DNA from: Paracentrotus lividus | Lineage: Eukaryota > Echinodermata > Echinoidea > Camarodonta > Echinidae | Direction: 5' to 3' | NCBI GenBank assembly: GCA_940671915.1 | Contig: CALNVZ010003426.1 | Span: 52,255,020 to 52,319,019 of the forward strand | DNA: 64,000 nt | Shown: one piece after another, positions 37,811 through 50,453 of the stretch | How the letters are laid out: each line of letters starts with the position of its first letter | Position numbering within the stretch: the stretch's first letter is position 1 | The notes under the pieces: model-generated | Databases searched by the model: none | Told to the model about the DNA's origin: nothing | The model's input: only the letters and a program-made list of their open reading frames with translations | Made by a program: the position numbers and the translations under genes

Positions 37811-37903
37811 GGAATCCCTGCTTTGTGCTACCAAAACACCAACAACAAATGTTCAAGAAACGCAAACAAACATATGGACAAACATATCAATACGGTTCAA
37901 TGG
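37811..37903 (+). CDS. Candidate extra CELF cassette exon
   Basis: A 93-nt stretch, phase 1 to 1, with a good polypyrimidine tract and TACAG acceptor and a GTATTT donor. It would encode GNPCFVLPKHQQQMFKKRKQ, then TYGQTYQYGSM, and fits the frame between the exons at 35321 and 38241. I know no counterpart in CELF proteins. The KKRK cluster would add a basic patch to the linker. Confidence 0.25.
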
Positions 37904-38240
37904 GTATTTTGCTGTGTTCATGTCAAGTTCTAAAGGGATACAGTCACATTCTTATGACCGACTTTTCTATGCATTATTCTGGTCTCATGCATCATTTTGG
38001 GAATCATTTCTGTGTATGGAATCTTTTCAATCTTTGCATCTTTTCATCCTCATGTCATGAAATGGAAAAAGAATGTTCGAAAGAGAGAAGAAAAAAATGA
38101 ATGAAAACAGGAAAATAAAACAAATGCATGCAGTTTCTCTAAACACCATCCAAAAATTTGCTGTCTTTTTCCCAAACCACCATGATGTGTGACCTTTCAA
38201 CTTTCACCCTTGGTGTGACCTGAATGTGACCTGATGACAG

Positions 38241-38387
38241 GCACGGGGCTGTCGAGCAGTGTAGCTGGGGTCGGTAGTTTGGGCACAGTACCTGGTGTGG
38301 CTGGACCCGGGGCTACAACCACCCCTACAGCTAATATTGATCTTAACGCCTTGACGCAAGCTTATTCAGGAATCCAGCAATATACAG
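38241..38387 (+). CDS. CELF1: CELF exon: linker end, TQAYSGIQQY motif
   Basis: A 147-nt exon, phase 1 to 1. It starts GTGLSSSVAGVGSLGTVPGV and ends in ANIDLNALTQAYSGIQQYT. LTQAYSGIQQY is almost identical to the vertebrate CELF1/2 sequence EALTQAYSGIQQY just before RRM3. The acceptor GATGACAG has a poor polypyrimidine tract built from TGACCT words, and the donor GTTCGT is weak. Both suggest regulated inclusion, though the conserved motif shows the exon is real. Confidence 0.92.
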
Positions 38388-40500
38388 GTTCGTTAGCAAA
38401 CAAAACATACCATTTCTCATTTTTAAATTTCATTCTAAATCTAAGAAGAGAGTTAGAATGTGGTATATAAACGATCATGTTTCTAAACACAGGGCAGTTT
38501 TTTTTAACACTCTAAAAAATAATCAAACGGAAGTCTAAAGTTACTACTTCTAATTTGTGTTCATAGAAAGGAGGGATTGAGTAATACTTCTGATTTGAAA
38601 AACATTGATGACACTTTTGTGAGGGAATCTAACTCTTTTAAATATACACTGTAGATGTACATGACTGCTTCTCAACAGAAGAATAGAATTAAACCATACT
38701 TTACAATCACAAACATTTGCACAGGGATATATATTCTTTCAAAGAGGACTTACAAAAGAATATTGTTTCCTGGCAACCAAACATGTATAACTAATTTTCA
38801 CACACCTTAAATATTATTCAGCTAGGGATTTAGAACATAAAGTGAATATTGTCAGAAACACAGCAATAATATTATTTGTATTAATCAAGTTAAATATATT
38901 CACGAAAATGATGAGAAATTTTGTTACACAGCATGTAATAAATCCAGCCTTTAGGAAACTGACCAAGAAATATCAAGATAAACTCATACATCAATCGATG
39001 CTCCCATATAAGATAAATGGGCAGCATTCATTTGATTTCAGGTCACCAAACTCAAGTTTTAATCACCACTTTTGAGCACCAATTCTATTTTTGAGTGTTG
39101 ACACTAACCTTGAATGTTATCAATTAAATATTAGATTGGATGGGTGATGCCAGAAATATAGAAAAAACCTTAAATTTTAGCTCATATCATGAGCACAAGA
39201 ACGGTTCTGTAGGATTAATGAGTGAAAATTGTTTCCAAAAAGAAAAAGAAATAATTGTGGCATAATTTTTCTTCAGTCCTTTTCTTACCCTTACCTTTTC
39301 AACCCTGGTCCTGTAACAAATTTGAAACAAGCATTCTGATTGGTTTAGAGAAAGACTTTTCTGCAAGAAGTGCATGTAACAAGGAACCCAATTAGCCCTC
39401 CATATTCTCAATCCCAACTATTATGTTCCTCGATTCCATATCTTTCCGTATTTATATCCATGTGTTGAGGGGTTACCTGTTGCTTTAGATATCTCCTACC
39501 ATAATTCATTGATAAAATGATCCAATTGCATGAAAAACTTCCCTGGAATGCCAAATTTCATATATTGAATATTTTGTCCCTCTCTAAATTCGATGGAAAT
39601 CACTTTCATTTAATCAAAACACCCCCTCCAATGCTTGTTGTTTTTATCTCTGTTTCCATCTAAAAACAGAGTGAAAATTCTCCATTAGTCCCATGCTCAG
39701 TCTTTGGTGTCGTGTTGTGGTGTTGTGATATCATTCGTTTCTAACCAAATGACCCCCATATTTACTAGCTGGTTTGTTCATTCGGTGTGATTAGCTTGTT
39801 GTGGCTTGTTCTTCTTCACACCCATTTTTTCAATTGTTGTTTTTATCTTCAAAACCACCATGCATTGTTTGCTGTGAATTTTAATTAAACTCCAATTAAA
39901 ACCGGTTTAGACTTACCTTTGCATCGTTACAATTAACACACGCTAGTTCTTTTGAGGAGTTTTGAATGACATGATTTTTACTTGATTAAACAAATTTTGT
40001 CAAGAATTGACGTAATCTTGCAATATTTGATGTTTCCAAGAGCTTTTTGTAGTAAATGTTTTACGCCTCTCCTACAGGCGCTTAACGATCTGTTAATTGT
40101 TGATTATCCTGTTTATATGTGCAGACTTATATCTGTTTATGATCCTGTTATACGTATTGTATTCACACCAACGTAATCACGGCAGCAAGATATCGACTTG
40201 ACCATGTTAATTTTGTCTCTTGTTACGTTCTCGTTTTTATCTGTCGTAAATCTATGCCACAACTATTTTTTGTGTCTTTCGTTGTTTGGAATCGTACAAA
40301 TATATAATCCCCTAGAGGTGAAAATTAGTTAATATTGCTGTTTTGATATAATATCCCAAACCCTGTTTTAAAAAATTGTTTTAAAAAATTGTTTTATAGG
40401 AGCGTGGATAAAATTTTGTGATCCTTAAAAGATCAAGCAAGAAATAGATTAGAAGCAATTGTAGGATTCAAACACTTTCACCAAAAAATAGAAAATAAAA

Positions 40501-40530
40501 AAATCAATAAATCAGAAGATTTATTGATTT
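40501..40530. repeat. Perfect 13-bp hairpin
   Basis: AAATCAATAAATC, loop AGAA, then GATTTATTGATTT. Confidence 0.85.
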
Positions 40531-41024
40531 CAAAGGAATTTCACTTACAAACGCTTGAATCTCTGTCTACGCCCTTATTAGGGAGGGGCTGTGGGTCATG
40601 AAACTCATGAAGATAGTTTTAGGATTAGTGTTTTAGTTTTTATATAGGGTACATTCATTACCCTCACCACCCACTGTATTTAGAGGTTATGAAAAATTCA
40701 GATGAAATACAAGTATTTCAATGTGAAATAATTTGGTTCATTCAGATAAGATTTCACTTAATGTTTTTCATATGAACATTGTTTTAGGTACATGTACATG
40801 TAGAAAAAAAAATCAAGAGAAATAGATGAATTACGTTACAAGTACACTTGTAGTTACAAGTTCTAATTGTTTCCTTATATTTATTTCTAGAGATGAACTT
40901 TTTTAAACGGTATCTTCCATAGTAACAACGTGCATCAAATATCCCTGTTTGATATTAATTTTTCATTAGCCCCATTGATTTTACAGTTGCTAATTTTATT
41001 GCTTATTCACATGTATTCTGTATC

Positions 41025-41130
41025 AGGACAACTACCCCTGGACAATAACCACCAGGACAATTATCTTCCAGAAATAGGGTTATTGTTAGGTGTAGAATTA
41101 GGGGATGGATTTTTGGCAGGGAATAGTTTT
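41025..41130. repeat. GGACAACTACCCC-type dispersed repeat
   Basis: Tandem variants of GGACAACTACCCCTGGACAA and CAGGACAATTATCTTCCAG, shared with 51787-51900. Confidence 0.55.
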
Positions 41131-41659
41131 ATTCCACTGCAACCCTATTGGGATTGATTGGTTAGGGTTACATGTAGTTAACATCAGAGATCATTATGGT
41201 TTATGAACTCCGGCAGGTAGCAGTTGAAATCAAAATTATGGTTTTAGGATTTTCTTGACTATTACCAAACTATAGTCTGTGTTATTGATGGACTGTGAGA
41301 CTAAAACGGAACAACGATCAAAGTGGTTCCTGGAAACTATATAGTTGTTTATCACAGAATATCTGGCTATGTCTTATCTTTAGAGATAACATGTATTGTC
41401 CAAGTTATACGCTTCTTCTTTAAAAAAAAAAAAAAAAAATTAATCAATTCAAATTATTATTTCATACATGTATCTGTTTAGAGTCAGGAGGTTCTTAAAT
41501 GATGATATCAATACCCTGCTGGTTCTCAGAAAACTATAATTTTATACCAAAATTTTATCTAAAAATATTCTTAGAATTAAAGAAACAAACTTTTAGTAGA
41601 TTGTATGTATACAGGGTGCATGCAAATCATGAATGATATTGGTTATTCTTTACCTACAG

Positions 41660-41752
41660 CGCAATTTCCCAATGGATTCGGTCCCATCAATGCTTTCCAA
41701 CAACAGCAACAACAACAGCAGGCTGGTGCAGCAGGTCAAAAACAAAAAGAAG
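41660..41752 (+). CDS. CELF1: CELF exon: poly-Gln linker before RRM3
   Basis: A 93-nt exon, phase 1 to 1, between acceptor CCTACAG and donor GTAATG. It encodes AQFPNGFGPINAF, then a run of eight Gln and AGAAGQKQKE. The end matches [16 protein letters not shown] of vertebrate CELF1/2 across the next junction. The Gln run is coded by mixed CAA/CAG. Confidence 0.92.
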
Positions 41753-41998
41753 GTAATGATTTCATTTAGATACTGGTATAGACATGAAAGATGTTATGGA
41801 ATTAAGAATACATACTGTATATGCTGTATTTTACGCATACATAAAATGTCCAGTCCAGCAATGAAGTTGGTATTTCGATTAGTGTATGGAATTTGAAGCG
41901 GAGTAATTGTCGGCAGAACAATTGTCATGGAACCTTTAGAGGAGATAGCAAGTCAAAGATATTTAATCAATTTCTCTGTAAACCTGTCTTGTTTCTAG

Positions 41999-42142
41999 GT
42001 CCAGAGGGCGCCAATCTGTTTATATATCACTTACCACAAGATTACACGGATGCTGATCTCATATCTATGTTCTCAGCCTATGGTGGTATCCTCAGTGCAA
42101 AAGTCTTCATCGACAAAAACACAAACCTCAGCAAATGTTTTG
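41999..42142 (+). CDS. CELF1: CELF exon: first half of RRM3
   Basis: A 144-nt exon, phase 1 to 1, between acceptor TTTCTAG and donor GTAGGT. It encodes [18 protein letters not shown], then [20 protein letters not shown] and [12 protein letters not shown]2 is LFIYHL. The stretch is nearly identical to vertebrate CELF RRM3 ([32 protein letters not shown]). Confidence 0.97.
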
Positions 42143-42251
42143 GTAGGTATTCCTTCTCCCAGATTGATTGGAATTAGTTATTTTATTTGCCATGGAGAAG
42201 TATTATAAAACTAAATAAGTTGTATTACAGATCAACAATCATCAATAAAGG

Positions 42252-42342
42252 GTATTCATTTGTCTTGCAATGTAAAACTTTTTGCAAAAGTGATCACAAA
42301 TTTCCTAGTTGGCCACAATACATTGCAAGACAAATGAATGCC
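42252..42342. repeat. Hairpin, 23-bp arms, in the last CELF intron
   Basis: GTATTCATTTGTCTTGCAATG at 42252 pairs with CATTGCAAGACAAATGAATG ending at 42340; a small MITE-like foldback inside a 482-bp intron. Confidence 0.88.
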
Positions 42343-42419
42343 TTCTAGCAAGAAGTATTATGTTAGAATGTGGATCTCGATTAATTATTGTTCAGTGCAT
42401 CTCTGTTACTTCTATTTTT

Positions 42420-42500
42420 GTTCCTTCTCTCTCTCTCTCTCTCTCTTCTCTCTCCCCCCTGTCTCACTGTCCTCTTTCTCCCTTTATTCTTTTCCCCCTC
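42420..42500. repeat. CT-rich tract
   Basis: (CT)n and CCCTCT stretches in the last CELF intron, upstream of the acceptor at 42624. Confidence 0.85.
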
Positions 42501-42624
42501 TTATTTCTATCTTTAGAGTTATGAGATACTCTTTTTGTCAGAGAGAATTTCTTCATCTTATTTTCCTTTAAAATGCTTGTCTTTAGATATTCATGTAATA
42601 ATCTATTTCGTTTTCTTTGATCAG

Positions 42625-42752
42625 GTTTTGTAAGTTATGATTCACCGATCTCAGCGCAGACGGCGATCCAAGCAATGAATGGTTTCTCTGTAGGAACCAA
42701 GAGATTAAAAGTTCAGCTCAAACGCTCTAAAGAAGCTAACAAACCGTACTAA
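42625..42752 (+). CDS. CELF1: CELF last coding exon: second half of RRM3 and C-terminus
   Basis: A 128-nt coding segment after acceptor TGATCAG. With the carried base it reads [20 protein letters not shown], then [17 protein letters not shown] and TAA. It completes RNP1 (KCFGFVSY) and ends with the LKRSK...KPY C-terminus typical of CELF proteins (vertebrate LKRSKNDSKPY). A consensus donor, AAAAG|GTGAGT, begins 3 nt after the stop, so this exon may end at 42755. Confidence 0.97.
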
Positions 42753-42755
42753 AAG

Positions 42756-45700
42756 GTGAGTACATGCATGTGTAAACTGGGTGGCTAGAGTCGATGGGTA
42801 GAGTGTGGAGAGGAGATTAGGAGAGGTTGATTTTCACATCCAATAAATGAACATGGTCCATTTAAATTCATGTTCGCAAAGAAAAAATGTCCCGCTCGAA
42901 CTTGAACAAATAATTATTCTGGAAATCATTCTCCTGAAGATGGTGAGAACATGCTCACCAAAATGTTGAGAGTGGGTAGGTTCTTCAAAATAACTTCGTG
43001 CATCATGAAACCTTCCTCTGCCAATTGTCCTAACACCAGTTAAACCTTCAAAGAATAGTTTGCAATGATTTCATTTAAATTGGGCAGATTTCCTGAATCA
43101 AAAAATTGCTTATTTCAGGAAATGTATTCTCTATTCAGCTTTGATATGAAAGAGAGTTTTTTCTTATCTGCCCTCCAAACTTTCCCCATTAACTCTTGCC
43201 ACTATTAAATGATTAACATCATGGAATGCAAGATATAATTGAATGTCATTCATCTAGCATTAGCCAATCAGAACCCATCACAGCTTAGTTCTTGATTATG
43301 ATTGGTTATAGAGATATTGCCCGACATTTTAAATTGCATCTTGCTTTCAATTTACATGTATATTTTGTAACAAAAGATCTTTGGAAATGTTTGATCCAAT
43401 TATTAGTTCATCATGATGATGATAAAGGAAAAGTGTGGTTTAAATTGACTCTTGAAAACTCAAAACCAGCGATAGTATTCAAACAATTTTTTTGAAAAAT
43501 TGTATCAGTGTGCATCAAAATAGTTTAAAGAAATGTAATTCTGTTTTGTTGGCTGTTAAAAGTATTTTTATGTTGAATATTTTGTGCAGTGTTTTGCTTT
43601 AAGAAGTTTAGTTCTATAGTGTGTTGTTGCCCTTACAAACTAAACCTACACTAGGAGTGATGTTGCATAAAGTTATGTTGCACAAACTTTATTGAATTTG
43701 CCAAAAATCTTAATCAAGAAATAGAGCATTTAATTTAAACCTTGTATCAAACATCTTGAATCGTGCATGCCTGTATTTTCTTTATTTTTATTTTTATTTT
43801 TTGCAACAAATAAAAATGTATTTTTGGAGATTAATTCAGATGATCTTTAGACTTTATGTAAGATTAGTTTTTAAGGGCAACAACCAAATTGTGATAATGT
43901 GTAGACGTAACTACGGCATCACATAATAGGTTGTTTGATTGAGTTTTTTGCACCCCAGTCCCGCTAATTTGAACAAGCGTTGTGAACACAGAGTGCTATG
44001 AGCATGATTGGTACCCCTTTAACACTTGTCATATGTTAGTGGATAGCAAAGAGTTTAATTGAATGAGAAAAAGAGGAGTCTTTGTGCTTGCTGGCCTATT
44101 GCTCAAGAAACAGGACACCCTATTACCCCATTACATGGACAGTGATGTTCAAACTCAGAGCTTAATTTGATTCATGTAGCCTTCAAGCTGATTCATGTTG
44201 ATTCTGTACAGTGCAAAAATAGTAAATGCATTTCAATAGCTATTAATATAGCACGTTAGCTTTTTTTTCTGTGCTTGCCATGTTAATACTGTTAGGAGAA
44301 TTGGCCTGACTAGGTCCGTATATGGCACTGTACAGAATAGTCATGAATCGGTTTCGAAGTCCGCAATGTTTGAATTCAGCTTTGCGTACTATCAAATAGG
44401 TAGAAATTGACACAAACAGGCAACCGGAACACACCAATTTGTCATAAAACTGTATTCTTTACATAAGCCTGGGATATAAACTCTATGGCCATTTGAATCT
44501 TTATAGGAAATGACCATATTTTACCTTTACCTTTACCGCAAATACTGGAAGAATGCAGGATAGCAGTCGAGCTTCCAGGTCTATCTTCTTGTCAGCTCAG
44601 TACATTATTGTACTCTTCACATTATTTGTCAGATTTAGTTTCAATTTCAAGGAGACAATAGGGCAAGAGGTTGCATCAGATTAGTTTAGAAGAGCTCTCC
44701 CTGAAGCTTTAAATGTGATTGAAATTAGCCAAGTAGTAAACTCTGCATGAAAATTTCTTATTGGGCATATATGTGCCAAAGAGTACCCCCTCCTTGCCCC
44801 ACATGTTGAAATCTGTGTTAGTGTGTAAAGTCACTGTTGTGCTGTGGTACGGGTAATTCTCTTATCCTTTGTGTCTATTTCCAAAGCGGATGAACTTGTT
44901 TATTCATCCTTTTACTATAAAAGACAGAAGCTCATTGGTGCTTTTAGGACTTGGATAATGTTAGTAATATGTTGGGACAGTAATCCAGGTACTTTCGTTC
45001 AATTGCCATTGACAAAAATGAATCTCCCTAATCAAATGAAGATAACACTTCACTCCTCCATTTCCTCGCAAATGAATAACTATTGGTTAGCTCAACTGAA
45101 ACATTACACAAGCACTACGCCAAGGCTCTGGGCCAGCATGCTATCAGGGAATTGTTTTCATCGCTATAAGGTTGCTAAGCAGAATTTATGTTAGCTGCCC
45201 CAAATCCCACCCAATAATATCAATGGTGAATACTTTGTTTTTGGCCGAACTCAGTTTTGATACATTGGAAGATAGGAAAATGCATAATTCTCAACTTTTG
45301 GGTTGAGGGAGGGAGCTTCTCCCTTCCAGCTGAGGGGCTAGATGCGAGAAGAGATTTGTAACCTTGATCTTCTGATTCATAAAAACTGATTTGTACACTA
45401 AGGTTCACTTGAGACTTTAATAATATTTGGACAATTTAATGATGAAGATATAGGCCTATAGGAATACATTTTGTTTTAGATATTGGATAGGGGTAGAAAT
45501 ACATGTAAGATGTGACATATTGTTATTGTTTGTCTTTAATCCCATTATGATATTGTTCCATTGTTTGTATATTTTTTGTAAAGCTTTTATCATGCTTCTA
45601 GTCGTGTGCTGTGGCTTTGTTAAAGCTTGTGTTTTGTTTTATATTCATGCTTTATTTTATATTATTCACAAAAAACACTTATACCACAAATAGAAAGTGT

Positions 45701-46370
45701 GGAAAATAATTTGGTTGATATATTGATTTTTGTCATGATTAATTTTTATTGCAAAAACAACAAAGATTACAAAGCGATATTGAAATAACGGTGAAATATT
45801 TAAATCATTATTTATTCACCAATGAATATGATGATTTCTTAATTGTAAGATATCATATGTAATATTACTCCTCATGTTCTCTTGGGGATGGGATAATTTT
45901 TTTTCATTTTTCATGGTGTCATATTTCATATTGGTTCTCTAAGAACTTCATACTGTACTTCCTTAACCCAATATATTGGAATTAAATTATACCAATCTTG
46001 TGGAAGTTAGGTCTTTGAATCTTCACTGCACTTTGTTTAGAATAATATTTGACTAGCAGAGACAGCTAACAATTAGTTAAGACATTCACCTACCATTATA
46101 TGTTGTTCCTATTATTATATATTCTTATGTTTCATACCATGCTTTGAATGTCATTGTGTTTTCATTCGGGTATTCCCCCAATATATTATGTCATTGTGTT
46201 TTCATCTGGGTAATCCCCAATTTATCTCTATGACATCATAGTCTATAAACGTACATTCAAATAATCTACGCTGTGTGTTACTTTGCTACGTTATTGTATC
46301 ACTGTCTAACCCCGCTCTCTCTATTCCGTCTTTGTTTTTTTCTTTCTCTTTTATTTTTTCCACCAATCAG
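42756..46370 (+). other. Possible 3'UTR intron of the CELF gene
   Basis: The donor AAAAG|GTGAGT lies 3 nt after the CELF stop. The best acceptor downstream is at 46370: a pyrimidine tract of about 50 nt (46315-46362) ending CCACCAATCAG. The stop is far less than 50 nt from the junction, so nonsense-mediated decay would not be expected. The stretch itself is AT-rich with no coding signal. If unspliced, it would simply be 3'UTR. Confidence 0.4.
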
Positions 46371-47230
46371 AACGCTCGATACTTCTGTCCAAGTCATGTG
46401 ACGTCTGCCTGTAAACGTTTGCTCGTTGCCCCTGGAAACCATACCGGTTTGCTATTTTATCATGTGACTAGTTCAACGAACTGTCGTGTGTTTGTCTCGT
46501 TCTCACAGACGAAAAACCTAAGAAATAATCTATTATGCATTTGAAATATCAAGTGTAATGTACGTGTATTCTACCCCGGCACATTGGACCGTAGACGCTT
46601 TCTTAACATTATTTGTTAGCGTATTCATTAACGTCAATCAATCTAATCATCATTGCTAATGGCATTGCTCATCAAGGAAGTAAACGGCGGCAGAAAGCAG
46701 AAAATAAATGAAAATCAGGGAGGCATTAGTTAGTTTGGTTGATTAACTTTATTTGTAGTCTATCTTGCTTGTACGTGTGTGTTAGAATGAGTCTGGATCA
46801 TAGACTACAGATTCATTCTCTGTTTTTGTGCAAACGCATGGAATGTTGTATTAGTCATTTTTCCTGAGGTCACGACCCCCAAAAGGGAACATGAATTATT
46901 TTCTTCTAGTTTATTCTTATATTTGTGACATGATTTTCCAGTAGGAAAACAGGCCTGTGTGTTTTTTGGGAGTTGAATGTTAAAAAATAGCCATTTTATC
47001 ATGATTATTATCATAATCGTTTGATGTGTATTGCCCCAGTGTGATGAGAAATATCAAGTCTCATTTTATGTTCATATTAAGTTCAAAACAGGGTGTGCGA
47101 AAGTTCTTGTATGTTTGAAATCATTATTTATTTATAATTATACCAACCAGTTTTTAAAAGATAAGTGGATCTTCTTATAGAAGAGTACAACACAGAGTGT
47201 TTTTAATAAAGTGCGTTTTTCGTGTGTGTT
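46371..47230 (+). other. Possible terminal 3'UTR exon of the CELF gene
   Basis: It begins after the strong acceptor at 46370 and ends near a poly(A) signal at 47205. The open frame across its start has no known relative. Assignment rests only on splice and poly(A) signals. Confidence 0.3.
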
Positions 47231-47232
47231 TT
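47205..47232 (+). terminator. Candidate poly(A) site
   Basis: AATAAA at 47205-47210, followed within 10-20 nt by a GU-rich stretch (GTGTGTGTTTT), the usual arrangement of a cleavage site. Other AATAAA words downstream (about 50158, 51052, 53235) could serve longer 3'UTRs. Confidence 0.35.
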
Positions 47233-50200
47233 ATTATTGGTGTTCAAAGAATTATCGCCACTAAGCGTGTAGTTTTTTTTCAGTAATTTTTTTTTTATTT
47301 CTTGTTATTAGATCATCATCTTGTAGTATGGTTATTTGCAGTGTTGATTTTTAGTTTAATTGTTGCTGTGTTGAATTTGCAGAATAAATGAGAGATAATG
47401 TCTAATGTTCCCCATATTAAATGTTACGTCACTCAATATACAAGGGAGATAACGATGATTGGAAAGCATGGATGCACAAAAATTTTGAATGATTATCAAA
47501 TCTGGTTGAAGCATTGAAAACAATTTTTAATGCAAGTTATCTCACCAAACCTGCAAAGTGACAGTTTTTAGTTCAAAATTTGGATCTAACTTCGGATCAT
47601 TTACCAGCTGTAGTTACAGAAAGCTTTACAGTTTTTAAAAAGAAGAAAAAACAAATATATATATCGGAACTAGAGAGGGAGCATTCTCAATCTCTTTCAT
47701 TGGCTCGGAGACCATGCGCGATGCTTTTCAATTATCTCAACAATCTCTCTGTATATTGAGTGATATACTATGTTAAAATTTGTGATTGATTCATTCTTCA
47801 AAGATTTGTACTTGTCCGTTTAAAAGAGGGTACATAAAATTTACAATAATGCAATGTTTTACACAGAAAATGGTGCAGTTTTGCTCAAATCAGACAAAAA
47901 TCGCCTGTTCAGCTGACATACTGTTTTGTTTCAGCTATATTTAAGCAGTGAATGAAATTGGCATCAGATATGAAAAAATATCCAGAAACTGCGAGGAAGA
48001 GAATTTTGGTTTTTACTAAATATTTTCTTAAGATTGGAAACATGCTGCCATAGTCAAGATATATTTTCCATTGAAGTACTAATTAATGTATTCAGAACAG
48101 ATGAATCCTTCGTCTACTTTATCAAGGGCTACTAGAATTTGAATTTTTGTGTGATTTTAATGATTGTGTTTTGGTGCTTTGCACAAGATTTGAATTTTAT
48201 AAAATGATTTTTTTAATTTCTCACCAATTTTTATCTTGACTATATAGTTATTGATTGGAATCATATTCAGTTCAGTAATAGAGTCATAATACAGGGTAGA
48301 AAGTTGTACACAATATAGTCAGGACCTTGGATACAATTAGCTTTATATCTAGAAGAAATGATTAGCAAAGAAATGCACAGAGGAATTATCCAATTAGATT
48401 TTAAGTTCAGATGTGATGATGATTGTATTCATCTAGATTATAATTCATTTCTTACTCCTAGAAAGGGATGCATAAGTTTGGCTTCAGTTTTAGAAAGGGG
48501 GATGGGTGGAGGAGAATCATATGACAAGAAGTCTTCAAACAGATTGATAGGGGAATTGCAATGAGGGTAATTCTGCAGTAAATGATGTTACAAAACTAAG
48601 ATATTTTCTAGATTGTTTGTATTGTAGTTACATAAATTAAAACACCTGTGTCTTCAAATATATACAGCTAAATATGTTAATGAAAGGGAAGGAATTTTGC
48701 AAAAAATTTTCATCCAAGCCAAATTTAGTGACACAGTGATCAAAAACGTTGGTGTAACGTCGGTTTGATAAGGACACATTTTTGCTTGCCATTTGATAGC
48801 AAACGCTATTCAGGTGAAGTTTTTAGCGCAATTCCTTTCCTATCATGAACTTATTTAGCTTTATTAATTTGAAAACTCAGTATTCTTATTTATGTCACTA
48901 CAATACAATCAATCTGGAAATGTTTTGTTTTCAGAAAGTCAGTAACTGTGGAATATGCCCATACATGTTGGTGTAAAACTGTTGCATTTCATAGATTTTT
49001 AAGGATCTCTGATCCTGGCCTTATGTTCAATTAGATTGTTTGCAAGTTTCTGATAATCAAAAGAAGAAAATTCACACTGTAGAGAAAGGACAGTACAGAA
49101 ACGCCAGTATCAAATCTTTGTTTCTTCTTATAAATGTATGTACCACACGTTGTTCGTATATTATCAACTGTTTTGTGTACAGAGTTTTATGGCGACAAAA
49201 AGATGCAAACGTTTCTTGTGTATTACAAAGACTATATAAATGTACAGCCTATGTTTGGAGAGAATCTTTAAAAGAATTTAAAGAAGTATGTAATTTCATT
49301 GTATTCAATTATATTATGTGACTGTAAGATATGTTTATGTGATACAAGTGTTATAGATTTAATGTTACATTATGTGTACAATATTCAGCGTTAAATTCAG
49401 TGAGGGATCGATACGATTCAAAAATTGTATTGTACTTATAAACTGCCTGCTATAAATCAAAACTCAATGATTAGTCCAATTTTTACCAATTTTTCTTTGA
49501 TTTTTATTGACTGAATGACCGCCATTGATTAGAGTAAATGGTTACAATTTTGATGAATTTTTAATTTTATTTGAGATCTGGAGTTATCTTCTAGTACTAT
49601 GATCACTGATGGATGTGAAATTCTGATGTCCAGAATTTCGTTTAAATCTGATTTAATGCTCAATATTTAAACTCCAGATCTGAAGCACAAATAAGTTTAA
49701 ATCAGGTAGCAAATTCAAAGGAAATGCACACAACCTAAAACTTTATTAAAAGCTATGAACACAATGTGTTTTTATGAATTAATTTGCATATTAGTTCCTT
49801 ACGAAATCTTTGCAAACAAAAATGTTGCCATGGATATGGACATGTATTAGTGTGGTGTTGGGACAACTGAAACCAAAACAAGTTTCGTTTTTATTTTCAT
49901 GTTTAGTACTCTTCTGTTACAAAACAATTATATATAGCTAATGATGATAGGGGGTAAAAGAAAACCTATGCAATTGAGACATGTATGATTTTAATTTGAC
50001 TAATTATTGTGTATTCTCCATTGAGATTACTAAGCAAAATATGATTATAAAATGCCCAGAGAAGTGCAATTTTTACTGTTAAAATGTGTCATGTAAGCTG
50101 GCTCAAAAATGGACAAGTATGTTTATTTGTTGTCCGTTTCCTCCGATGGAAACATGTTGAATAAATGTGGATCTTAAACATTGGATTGTTGTAATGTTAA

Positions 50201-50453
50201 TCCGTAGCCCACCCTTAATGCGTTTATATGTTGCTGTTCTTTGACCTTTGACCTGTTGGTTTTAATCGTGTGTTGTACATTGTATAAAAGTTTGTAGTAT
50301 TCTAGTAAGTATTACCATTCATCGTTTGTATTCATTCATATTTTTAAAAGTATTGTTGGGTTAAAGGTTTTATGTAATCGTATGTTTTTATTTCAATTGT
50401 TGCTTCTTTAGTTTGTTTTTGAAGGTTGTTCATTCTCCTCCTCCTCTTCATCA

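Larger units (their letters stand above)
20098..42752 (+). other. CELF1: CELF1/2-like RNA-binding protein gene, 3' coding part (12 exons)
   Basis: Twelve exons with consensus-like splice sites join into one open frame of 1398 nt ending in TAA. They encode the last strand of RRM1, a full RRM2 (RNP2 LFVGML, RNP1 KGCAFVYI), a linker of about 290 residues rich in Q, G, A, S and T, and a full RRM3 (RNP2 LFIYHL, RNP1 KCFGFVSY) with the C-terminus RSKEANKPY. The VVKFADTQKEKEQKK stretch after RRM2 and TQAYSGIQQY before RRM3 are diagnostic of CELF1/2 rather than CELF3-6. Family role: nuclear and cytoplasmic binding of GU-rich RNA, controlling alternative splicing, translation and deadenylation. The exon carrying PIQMKPAD starts at an ATG codon in phase 0, as I recall for the human 49-bp exon. 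Introns run from 246 to 3699 bp. The start codon and the first part of RRM1 were not found in 1-20097. The symbol is by subgroup; an invertebrate gene may be co-orthologous to CELF1 and CELF2. Confidence 0.95.

Noticed and set aside
46275..46544. An 89-codon open frame over the strong acceptor at 46370
   Set aside because: The CELF stop codon precedes this region and the peptide has no recognisable homologue; better explained as 3'UTR.
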